Shown: positions 34,601-47,000 of the stretch, piece after piece
Layout of the letters: each line of letters starts with the position of its first letter
Position numbering within the stretch: the first letter of the stretch is position 1
DNA from: Diabrotica undecimpunctata
Taxonomy: Eukaryota; Arthropoda; Insecta; Coleoptera; Chrysomelidae
Length of the DNA stretch: 64,000 bases
Assembly: GCF_040954645.1 (NCBI RefSeq)
Contig: NC_092803.1
Coordinates: 13,145,230 to 13,209,229 of the forward strand
Reading direction: 5' to 3'
Notes under the pieces: generated by a model
The model's database searches: none
Seen by the model: only the letters and a program-made list of their open reading frames with translations
Told to the model about the DNA's origin: nothing
Program-made: the position numbers and the translations under genes

Positions 34601-37600
34601 ATTTTTCTGGATTCTCGTATTAAAGTGCTGATTCATCATTCGTACCTTCGCTAGAATTCTAGTACAGATGTTCGTGTATATAAACTGCTCAGTTACTTTG
34701 AATAGCCAGTAATTAGACAAGTGTTTTTGTAAGTGATACCCATATTATTGGAGGCAATAAATGTTAGTGTATTTATTATTGAGATATTTGTTATCTAGTG
34801 AGTTTATTTTGTAGTTGAGTGAATTAAATAAAATTAGTTTACCTACGTACGTGTATTTGACTTAATCCCTGAACCCATATAAACGTGTAACAATATAACA
34901 AATAAGAACAAATAAATTATATTATGAGCAAAATAAAAAAAAAAGTTAAAAATAGATATGGTCATCTAGGAGTAGAAAGTACGCCGCTTTGGCCCACTTT
35001 GAACTTTGACCTCCGACGTCATAAGCCCCGTCCATCTTCGTCCCACTCCACGCTCAAGCCGCTTCGATAATGATAAACGATAAATCTTTGAACCGCTTTA
35101 GATCAGGTCTTGATCAGGTCTCTAACAGGTTTTGATCAGGTCTCGAACAGGTCTTAATCAGGTTTCGAACAGGTCTTAAACTGTTTCAAACCTGATCAAG
35201 ACCTGTTCGAGGCATGATCGAGATCTGATCTAAAGCTGTTCAAAGATTGATCGTTCATCATCGAAGCGGCTTGAACGCAAAGTGGGACGAAGGTGGACGG
35301 GGCTTGTGACGTAAGAGGTCAAAGGTCAAAGTGGGCCAAAGTGGCGTACTTTCTACTCCTAGGATCTAATAAAATCAAAACTTTGCTTAAGATAATCGAT
35401 GCTTATATATTTTAGGTGTAGTCAAGTTGTAGTCAAATTAATTATTTTGTTTTGATTGTTTTAATTGTTTCAGTACTCTTTATTTCCTTTTTTATCTTTA
35501 TTATTTTAAAAATCTTATTAGATCTGTTTTTGTCTTATATTTTACTAGAATCTGTTTTATAATACCGTTATTCTTAAATTTCTAAAACTATTCAATTAAA
35601 TGCAAATTCTAAAATATATCTAGCTGAGGTAGCAACTCAACCTTTGATAATATCTACCGGAGTCTTCGAAGAAACGGCAGAAATATCAGGAAGAAGGGTC
35701 TTGGTCTATAAGCCCACAAAACAATGTATTATTAAAAATGTCCAATTGTTAAAATATACGTTCATGTAATATTAATCCCTAAACGCTGTTTAAAATATTC
35801 CAAACATATTTTCTGTCTATTCTCGGAAACTTTTAATGATCTGTGCTAAATTTCTTCCAATAATTATTGAAGTTTTAATAACATGCACGGCAATAAACAC
35901 AAAATAAACGTTAGGTTTTATGTATCGTCATTTAGTGTTGTGTTTAAAATACTGCTCGCATGAAATCAAAACCATTCATACAGGGCCAGGCGTCGGTCTG
36001 GATAAGTTTTCGCAGAAATTATATGAGTACATAGATAGATTAAAGAAGAAAGACCTTTAAAAAAATTCTTTAAAAATACAGAGTTTTTAACAAACGTATT
36101 AAATCAAAAATAAAAGTAACTAAAACGAATAAAGTCTAATATAGAGGATATTTGTAACTTTCACATAAATCTTTGTGGTTAAGGTTGTGACGAAAATTTC
36201 GTCGACGATCCGGCAAAGATCATTAAGTCCAAATTAGTAGTTGTGAGAAAACCACCATTTTAATTAAATTTTGTTGTCATAATTTCGTTTGGTTAATTAT
36301 AACCACTTTGGAGACCTTTTAAGATCTAACTGATGGTTATGTTTGGGATAGGGATATTTATAATATTAAAAATATTGTCTGTCTCTATTCAAACGGTTTT
36401 AACGGACTTAGTTAGGTTTACCTGACAAAAACAAAGCGAAATAATCAAAAATTGATTAATCTAAATAAGGAGACTTTATTAAATATCAAAATCTAAAAAC
36501 AACAAAAATGTAAATCTTTTCTTAAGCTCTTATTAACATTATTTCTAAAACATTGATTCTCAAAGCGAAAATGAATAAACAAAGAAACAATTTATTATTC
36601 TTTCCAAAACAACAGCACCAGGTGTAAATAACACTGAAAATACTACGACACAAGAAACACCAATAACCTTAAATAATGCAGTCAATTCTAAACAGATAAA
36701 AAGACATAATATATCATCTCCTGAAATTAACGAAAAAAAAAACCCAAAAACCGACTCTTCCGTTTTTAATACCCCTAAACAATATAAACCAAAAAAGAAA
36801 CTCAAAACCTCTTCCAAAGACAAAGACAAAATCGAAAATAGATCACCTCCATTTATACTAAATTTCAATGAAATATGTGATTTTATGGAAAATGTTTTAA
36901 ACTCTCATAACCCTGAATTAACTTTTAAAGATTACTCCAATGAACCAGTGGAACTAATTCAGATCCTTAATTTTATTTATTGTTACACACAAAATTCTAG
37001 GTTAAGAAATAATATCACCCAACTAGACAAAAAAATTAACCCTAGCCCTTCTTCAGCTGACGAAACTGACGAATCATCACTAGTTGAGGGATAATCAAGG
37101 GATGATTTTCATTAAACACTTGTACTTCGAAGTTATATCTGATTATCCTAATTATCTCCAAATTTTCAGTGATGCCTCTAAAGCTCATGACGGACACGCT
37201 GCTGCATACTCCTGTAAATACACTACTCACACTATATCCATACATACAAACTGCTGCAACCTCACAGGCGAGACCACAGCCATTTTGAAAGCATTAATTT
37301 TCTTCAAAACGCGTAGTGAGAATAAATGTATATAAACAAATATACCCTACAAATCCAATATTTCAGGCTATAAAAAATGAGATAAATATAATTCAATCAA
37401 CTTGAAAAGAAGTAGTATTTATCTGGGTACCGTCGCATGTAGGAATAGCTGAAAATGGACAATCTAGCAAACACAAGTCGAATACACAATACACAACCAA
37501 ATTAAGAAATTACCCATACTTCGATCTTAAAAACCTAATTAAAGACCACTGTATGAACATATGGCAAGACTACTGGAAAGATTCAGGAACCAAACTATAT

Positions 37601-40600
37601 GAGATTTATCCCCTTGTGAAGACCATCTCGAATAATCCATTCAATAGAAGGGACCAAATAATAACTAACCGACTAAGAATTGGACACACTGCACTGACCC
37701 ATAAATTTCTAATCAACAAAGAATCTTCTCCAACCTGCAGAAACTCTTCTCTCCCATTGACGGTGAAGCATATTCTAATTGACTGCCAGTATCACGAAGA
37801 AACAAGAAGCAAATATGGAATCTCAGATGACATCAAAACCACTTTAACCATAAACACTGACTACCTATGTAATAAATTATTTAAAAGATTTACGTTTATA
37901 TACATTTATTTAATGTAAATAAAATGAACTCTTGTGTACGTTACTCCACTAATAACCCTGCGTGGTTGATGTGGATTATATGTTTTTTCTAAATAAAAAA
38001 AAAATTATTATTCTGAATCCGACTCACTCTCATTGTTTATGTTTGGCTAAGGACTCCGATTTTCAGCAGATTGTGATGTTGGTAACAACAAATAACAATG
38101 GTAAAATTCGGAGGAAATGACATTCTTAATACACAGCTTCTTTAAGTAGTTATATTTTTGTTGCGAAATAGGAAGATTCGCCGAGTACGCGCTATTTAGC
38201 GTGGGTTGTCCTGATGTGATAGGTCTGCCAGCTATGGCCATACCTATATTTGACTTCTCCTCCTCAGTCCTAATCCATTTTGGGATGTGCTGACACCATC
38301 GGGCCTTTACACTTTTTTCACTATTTCCTTTCATCCTTCCCATATTTGATCATGCCTGGGTTATTTTTTTAATCCGAAAACATTTTACTTCTAACCATCT
38401 AACTTTTTCGCCTTGGATGTTAACTGTTCTATTTCTTAAAACAGCTAGCCAAAGTCTTTTAAAACCAAGGAAATCCCTAAATTTTAGTTCCTTAACGACA
38501 TACTTATCATTTTGTTTTCTTTCCTCTTTTCGATCAAGCCAACTTGAAAATGTTTAACCAATTATTCATTGTATAAACAGCCACATATTTTTTCTGTGTT
38601 TCAATCGCACTATGCATACTGTCACACTCCATCATGGAATGTCCTGACTCAAGAAATTTGTGCTTTAGGGTGGTAATGTCACTGCTTCCGTAATGAACAA
38701 AATAATATAGCATCCCCAGTACATTTTGATTTCGATTTTGTCCACCGCATCCACGCCTGTTCATCCAGCATGTCTTACTTTCGTAGACTTTTTCAAATTT
38801 TTCATGTACGTCAGGGATGAACGTACTTCTTCGCAGGGAAACAATTTTCCGAAATTAAGATCTTGAGGAAGCTGCATTAGGTGTTCATCATCTTCTTTGT
38901 TCTCTTCTAATGTCCATCATTGATGGAGAACAAGCGGTTGCTTCATGTTCCCCAACTTCTATAGACTAAAAGCAATAGAATAACTAAAGTATCTTAATCC
39001 CAATTGATTATCAGCTACAAACATTAAAAGGTATTAACAAGCAGTTCTATTATATCTTTTAACCTTTCTGCCTGATTGTAGATGGAGAGGCGAAGTGCGA
39101 GTTTTCTTAATACCCAAGATTTTCATTAATTCTTGCCATAAGTTTGATTCAAAATTTTGTCCTTGATTAAAATGTAATTCTACAGAAACTCAATGTCTAT
39201 ATACGACGTGTGTTATTAATGCTTCTGCTACTGTAGTCGCTTCTTGATTAGGAAGAGGTGCAATTTCGGACCATTTTGAAAAATTTAAAAAGCGACCATT
39301 AAGTATTTGTTTCATGGCCTGGCAACAAGAAATAATGCCGAAAGAATGGCGTGGTAGTAATATTGTACCAATACACAAGAAAGGAAAAAAGGAATCATGC
39401 ATGAATTACAGAGGAATCTCACTAATCAACACTACATATAAAATATTGGCTTCGATATTATTAAAACGATTAGTACCATATGCCGAAGAAATAGTTGGTG
39501 ACTACCAGTGTGATTTCAGGCCTGGCAGATCGACTATTGATCAAATATTTACAATAAGACAAATGCTTGAAAAGTATTGGGAATATAATTACGACGTGCA
39601 ACAGATTTTTATAGACTTCAAAAAGGCTTACCATTCAATTAATCGTGCAACATTATGGAAGGCAATGATCGAGCTCGGAGTACCCAGGAAACTAGCAGCG
39701 GTAACATAAATGTGTGTAAGTAACTTGCACAAGTTAGAATAGGGGGAGAAATATCAAATGCTTTCTGCGTAAATTCTGGACTGAGACAGGGAGTTCCGTT
39801 GTCCCCATTGTTGTTTAACCTGGCCTTAGAATATGTCATGCGAAAAATATATCCAAAAATCAAACCAGACATAACTGCTCGGGGAGCAAAAATCATACTC
39901 GCCTTTGCCGATGACGTAGACGCAGTAGCACAATCAACATTAGAAATTAAGGATATTTTCTCGAGCTTTGAAGAAGCTGCAATAAACATCGGTCTAAAAA
40001 TAAATTAAGACAAAACAAAATACATGGTCGTCTCAAAGCAAGAACGACAGCTAATAAGGCAAAACATTATTATAAATGATCACAACTTCGAAGTGGTTCT
40101 AGGAGTGCTTCTATTTAAATATCTAGGAGCAACAATCACAAATGACAACAAATTAGAGCGAGAAGTTGAAACGAGCATAATGACAGGAAACAGATCTTTC
40201 TTTGCAATGCAACATCTAATGAAGTCAAAACTTCTTTCACGAGGTATAAAAATCCGAATATATAAGACCATAATACGACCAGCAGTCGCGTATGGAAGCG
40301 AAACATGGATGCTAACAAAAAGAGAAATAAATAAATTGCTGGTGTGGGAACGTTAAATTCTTCGAATGATATATGGCCCTTGCAGAGACAGCGTGACAAA
40401 CGAATGGAGGGGCAGATACAATAACGAGCTAGAGTCTCTATTCGGAAAAGAAAATCTAGTCAGATATATAAAGGCCAATAGACTCAGATGGGCAGGGCAT
40501 GTGATACGCAGTAACGACAATCTCCTTATAAACAATGTGTTCTGGGAAAGGCCAGAGGAAAGAAGGTCTGTAGGGCGGCCTAGAAAAAGGTGGAAAGATG

Positions 40601-43600
40601 CAGTCAAAGAAGATCTAGAGAAAATGGGAGTACGACAATGGGAATTACTGGCACAGGACCGACAATCATGGAAGGCAATAGTGAACACGGCAAAGACTCA
40701 CGAAGAGTTGTAGCGCCATTGATGATGATGATGAAGTATTTGTTTCCTCTCTCTTTCATTGGAAGTGGACCAAGAAAATCAACTGCAGTTCGTTCAAAAG
40801 ACTAATCGGAGAGATATTGTGCCATTTTAATACGACTTTTTATTCTAAGTCTCGAACTCTGGTCAATGAGCTTTTGACTTTAAAAAGATTCTTCCAACAC
40901 ACTTTTTATGTTTGATTTGTACGATTTCTTAAACTGTATGTACTCCATCGGGACTTTCCCACCTACGATATACTAGGCCATCGGAAAGATACAAAGTTTC
41001 CCTTTGAGCTTTTTCCGTTTCCCAGTACGCCTTTATAGTTCCACTGTATTTGATTATTTCCTGCCAAAAAAGTCTTACTTTATTTTGAAGCCATTCTCAT
41101 ATAACGTGAATTCTCTTATTTTAACTGTTCAAAATAGTTTTGAAATCGAGGTTCAAGTAGGTTATTAAGGTTTAATTAATGTATTAATGGTTACATTAAA
41201 ATATCCAACATTTTTGACATAGTCATTCAGGGCATTCTTAAATGACGTAACTCTGAAATCTTTCCATACGTCTGAATTTCTATAAACTTATCTATTTGTC
41301 TTCTCCGTGGCTGATAAACTTTTATAGCATTTCACGTTCTTCCAATGCTTTGTCTGTAGTTCTTCTTCTTCAAGTGCCATCTTCGTTCCGAAGGTTAGCG
41401 ATCATCAGGGCTATACGTATTTTCGAAACTGCTGACCGAAACAATTCGTTGCTGCTACAGCTATACCATTCTCGTAGATTCTTTAGCCAGGAGTTTCGTC
41501 TTCTTCCTATGGACCTTTTTCCTGCTATTTTTCCTTGCATAATTATTCGAAGCAGTTCGTATCTTTCGCCTCTTGTAATGTGTCCCAAGTATTGCAGTTT
41601 TCGTTTTTTGATCGTAAATATGACTTCCTTTTCTTTATTCATTCTTCTCAAGACCTCGACATTTGTGACTCTCTCGGTCCATGATATTCTCAGGATTCTG
41701 CGATACATCTACAGTTCAAATGCCTCTAATTTTTTGGTATCAATCCTGTTCAACGTCCATGACTCCATTCCGTAGAGCAGCACAGAAAGTACGTAACATC
41801 TCATCAGGCGAAGTTTCATTTCAAGGCTCAAACCTCTTCCGCAGAACACTCTCTTCATTTTAGTGAATATGGATCTGGCTTTTTCTATTCTTATTTTGAT
41901 TTCTGCTGAGCTATCGTTGTCTTCATTTATAAAAGTGCCAAAATATTTGTATTTGCTAACTCGATCGATAATTTCATTGTGTAAATATAAATTTTGGACA
42001 TTTTGTGTTGATTTCGAGATTACCATAAATTTAGTTTTCTTTATGTTCAAAGATAGTCCATATTCTTCGCTGCAGTATGCTATCTTATTCACCAATGTCT
42101 GTAGCTCTTCAAGTGTTTCTGCGATCAGAACGGTGTTGTCGGCAAATCTCAGATTGTTTAATCTAACACCATTTATTTTAATACCTACGGATTGTTCAGA
42201 GAGTATTCTATTCATTACTTCTTCGGAATAGAGATTAAACAGGGTTGGTGACAGTATACACCCTTGTCTCACACCTCGCTTTATTTAAATCTCTTCAGTG
42301 GTATTATTCTCTACTCTCACTACTGCTTTCTGATTGTAGTACATATTTGCTATTAGTCGGATGTCTCGTTTATCTAAATTCTTTTCTGTCAGGAGTCTGA
42401 TTAGGTGATCATGCCGCACTTTATCAAAGGCCTTGTTGTAATCTATGAAACACATGAATACATCTTGATTTTTCTGTCTGTACACAACTTGCTTATCTCT
42501 TTCTGTTCTTCTACTATCGGGTTTGTAAATAATACTGAATTCTATAATACTACATTCACATGATATACACTTGCTTTTCTTGAATTAGTTTGTATCTCAG
42601 TGCAAAAATAACTACATAAAAAATAAATACCTAGATAAAAGCAACACTTTCAGTTTCTCAGTTAGCAAGAATGCTGTTTATTTCAAAACAGTTAATGAAC
42701 ACATAAACGGGAAACTGTTTATTTTACAATTCTTTAAAAATAAATACAGATGAGTACCAGGTCAATGCCCAAAAAATAAACCATTTGTAGGTTAAGGAAA
42801 CATAACCTGATCTGAATTTTAGTAAAATGTTTTAACAGTCTGGTATTAGGAAAATACTTGGACGGAAATTGAAAAATTAAAAATTAGGAAGCTGCTGATT
42901 TTAAATAGGTCGTAATAAAAAAAAATTACTCAGTTTTATTATTGCCTAAATGTTCAACTGATATATTAATTTTTTCACAAGCGATGATTGGATACCCACT
43001 GAAGAAATTCATGTATGTAAAACGATGAAGAGTAGGCTTTAAATTGATTTAGAAGAAAGTTTTTGTGTCCAATTGGCTATTAACACTTGTTCTACTATGC
43101 ACAATATGTTATATTATTTTATTTATTATTTTTTAAAATTGATCAAATCTAATGCAGTTATTTTAGTGCTACCTAATAGTATCGACGAGTATAGACGCTC
43201 ATATAGGGGAAATATGCCTATGGTGGCATGCTGCCTTTGATGGCATACCACGTGTAATTTGTAAATCGTTTCCTGTTGAACGATATTGGCTGCATAGGCA
43301 TGCGCATAGACAGTGTTTATTTGCAACGGTAAAGTTGCAAACAACTCCGGTGGAGGAAGAGGAGATTTGGGTGGCCGAAGAATTACACTACCTCTTCATC
43401 TTGAGTAAGAGTTAGCTACTCATGTGATTGATATGGAAAGAAGATTTTTTGTTCTCACAACGCTAAATTTGAGACGATTAGTTTTCGAACTTGTTGAGAG
43501 AAATAACATCAAACACAAATTCAACAAAATGACTCGTCTTGCTGGATGGAAGTGGGCGAGGGGTTTTTTAAAAATAAATAGTACCATTTCACTCAGAACA

Positions 43601-44006
43601 CCAGAAAATACATCTCTCGCGCGAGCACAAGCATTTAATAAGAACAATATTAAACCATATTTTACCTCTTTAGCAAAAGTTTTAGATACATACAATTTTC
43701 AATCCGAAAATATATTCAACGTTGATGAATCAGGTCTTAGTACTGTTCAAACAAGGCCTCAAAAAGTGTTTGCAACCAAGGGACGGAAACGAGTTGGAGC
43801 AGTGCGGAACGAGATCAGCATTTAACAGTTGTATGTTCAATGAATGCAATTGGTGATTTTGTACCACCTGCATTTATTTTTCCCAGAAAAAGGTTAAAAA
43901 ATAAATTAGTGGACGCTGCCCCACCGAGAAGTGTCTTTTTGCCAGGAGAAAGGGTGGATGTCTTTAGGCATTTTTGTTCAATGGCTTAAACATTTTATTC
44001 ACTATA

Positions 44007-44055
<49 letters not shown>

Positions 44056-47000
44056 AGGATTTCCACAGTTTTCACTGTATTCCTTCACTCAACCGTTTTC
44101 TCCAATTTAGCCAGTCCCCTTCCTGTAGGTTTCTTCTACTCATTGCTTCGTCCACTTCATCTCTGAAAGATCTTCGGGGTCTGCCTCTCTTTCTTCTTCC
44201 TATCGGGCTCCACTTTGTTATTCTATTTATCCACCGATCTTGGTCTGCTCTCCTGACATGTCCGTACCAGGTTAACCTCTTCTGTTCACTATATCAAAGC
44301 TTCGAATGAGAACAAAATATTATTATTGTTAGATGGCCACAGTAGTCATAAGGGACTGGAAGTCTTAAAAGTTGCAAAAGAGAATGGTATTGTACTTTTC
44401 TGCTTTCCACCACACTGTTCCCACCGGGTGCAGCCACTCGATGTGGGCTTTTTTATTCCTCGAGAAATCTATTCTAACCAAGAGATTTAAAATTGGTTAA
44501 CACAAAATCCTGGAAGACTAGTTACACACTTTCAAGTTGCTGGATTGTTTAAAACAGCTTACCTTAAAAGTGCTACTCCTGCTAATGACATAAATGCCTT
44601 TGCCAAAACAGGGATTCAACCTTTTAATCCCGATATTTTTGAGGAATGGATGTTCGCTCCATCATTGGTTACAGATAAACCTATAGAGAGCAATCAAGAT
44701 CAAACTCAAAACATCCATCTAAAAAACCCAGATTATAATCTAGAACAAAACCTAGAAAGTGGACAAAATCACCTACCTAAAGACTGCTAACGGGTCCTTC
44801 TAGAAAATACTCAACAGGATACTCTTCATATAACAATCCAAGATTTATCACCCATTCCAAGTGTTTCGCAGTCAAACACAAAAAAACAAAAGAAGCGTGG
44901 AAAACAGGGGTAATAAATTCAACCCCTGAAATTAAAGCATTGAAAGATAAGGTTGTTGAAAAAGAAAATGTAGAACAAAGAAAACTGGCAAACAAAGTTA
45001 AACAACAAATAAAACAGAAGATAGAACCTACGTACAAAAGTGGATTAGAACGGAAATCTGTGGATGACACTTTTCCTGAAAAACGAACATTATACCGAAT
45101 GGCAAAAGAAGGGATAGAGAGAAATGATGAGAAGGAACAGGAATCTGCGAGCGATAACAAAAATTTTGAAGATGATGATTCCGACGTCGCTTGCTTGTAT
45201 TGTAATGGCCTGTATTCCCTCTCAAAGTCGAAAGAATGCTGGATTAAATGTCAGGAGTGCCAATCCTGGTGTCAGTCTGAATGCGCTGGGGTCGATAAAA
45301 AATGTAAGATATTTTATTGTGATTTATGTTCTTAATTGTTTTAATGTGTGCATTTTTTTATTTGTTGTATTATTGCCCCCTTTGAATAAAATGCGAAAAT
45401 TCCACTAAAACATATTTTTTTCTATTATACTCTGCAGCCATGCCATCATAGGCAAGGACTGTGCCTATGATGGCACACTTGACATTTTTGATATTTCAAT
45501 TTTTTAATATAAAAATCCTCATTCCCTTTGACCTTTATATGTCCAGCTTAATTAGTACATTCAACTGAATTAGAAAAAAAATTGTAACAAATATGATCAT
45601 GTATTTTAATAAAAAAAAAACGAGAGGTGAAGTTAGGTATGCCATCATAGGCATACTTCCCCTAAGTTTTTCTTAACAAAAAAGTGTTCTGCTATTTAGA
45701 CGGTATCGGAATGTAGCGAGTATGTAACGGATGTAACGTGTTTTGTCTGAACGAGCGACTTACATATTTTAATTTTATATATTTATAAAATGAAATAAAT
45801 ATATAATAACTTCTCAAAAAAAAATTAAATCTGCTATGGCCAATATAAGTATACACAAAAGTAAAAGAACTTTAAGTTAAACTTACAGAGAATGAAAGAC
45901 TTCTGGTAAATACTGGTATATTTTATTAAAAATATTTAAAATTATCTAAAAGGATTACAATTTTCAAAACGTTTCCGTTCCAGTCGGAAAATTATCGGTA
46001 AAACATTTGGTTCATCTTATAATATACTAGTGATTTTGCCCGCCACCATGCGACGAGGATCCAATCAATTGCATCTACAATCACGGTAAACTAAGTCGAG
46101 CATTTCTCATATGCCAACGCATATGGTGACGCTCTCATATGGTGACGCTCTCTCTAGGACTTACAGATTTTCCAAAGAGCTCATATTAAATGCCTTAGTT
46201 TATTTGTGTTTTTCTATTTGCGTGCCTATAAATTTTTGTCGTTATTCCATTAAATCCAAAAATTATTAAGTCACTCATGTATTTCCTAATAACCAAAATA
46301 AAAGACACCCTCATCTTGATCCATCATCAACTTCAGAACAAGTGAACAATTAATAAAATATCCATTATGAAAATTATTTCTTAGATTTTCTAAACAAACA
46401 AGTTATCAAATGAACCGACACTATTTTCTAGACATACATTTACGAAATTTATTACAGATTATTTAAAATAAATGATGTTTTGATCGATCCATTGCCTTCA
46501 ATCTAATCAATCATTAATATAAAATCTACATTTTCTTTAAAACACGTCCATTATTACTTTAACTTTATGTAAATACAATGACATGCAAATGTAAATAACA
46601 ATGTACATCTGCACTACAAAATATTTTGTCTAAAACAAGACTATAAATAGTACATCATAGAAAAACAATAGTACAAAAAGTGCATAATAATTTTTATTAA
46701 TGTCCAAGATAGTAATGCAAGTTAAACATGCATAATAACTTGAATATTTTGTTCAAGTTCACTTAAGGTGTACACAGGTAAAGTTCGATTGGTTTTTTTA
46801 CTTACATCAAGATTTTTTACTTACATCAAGGTACATTACAAGGTTACATACTTTTTTTATTTCGAAATATGTGTTTCGACTGCTAGTGGGCATTTGACAC
46901 GGGTACAATTTACATTTACATATTCATTTTTAATACTTTTACATTGGATACATTATTACTTACAATACAATTTCTAGGATTCATTTTTGTAATTAAATAA

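Larger units (their letters stand above)
43206..45662 (+). mobile_element. pogo/Tigger-type transposon with complete ends
   Basis: Ends GGGGAAATATGCCTATG at 43206 and the inverse (with G for A at one site) ending at 45662. TA is at 43204-43205 and 45663-45664, the dinucleotide target of Tc1/mariner/pogo. The motif GCCTATGATGGCA recurs near both ends (about 43220-43255 and 45435-45480), consistent with subterminal binding sites. It contains one transposase gene and one later RTE insertion. Confidence 0.9.

Noticed and set aside
41296..41775. 159-residue plus-strand frame
   Set aside because: Antisense of the RT C-terminus on the minus strand.
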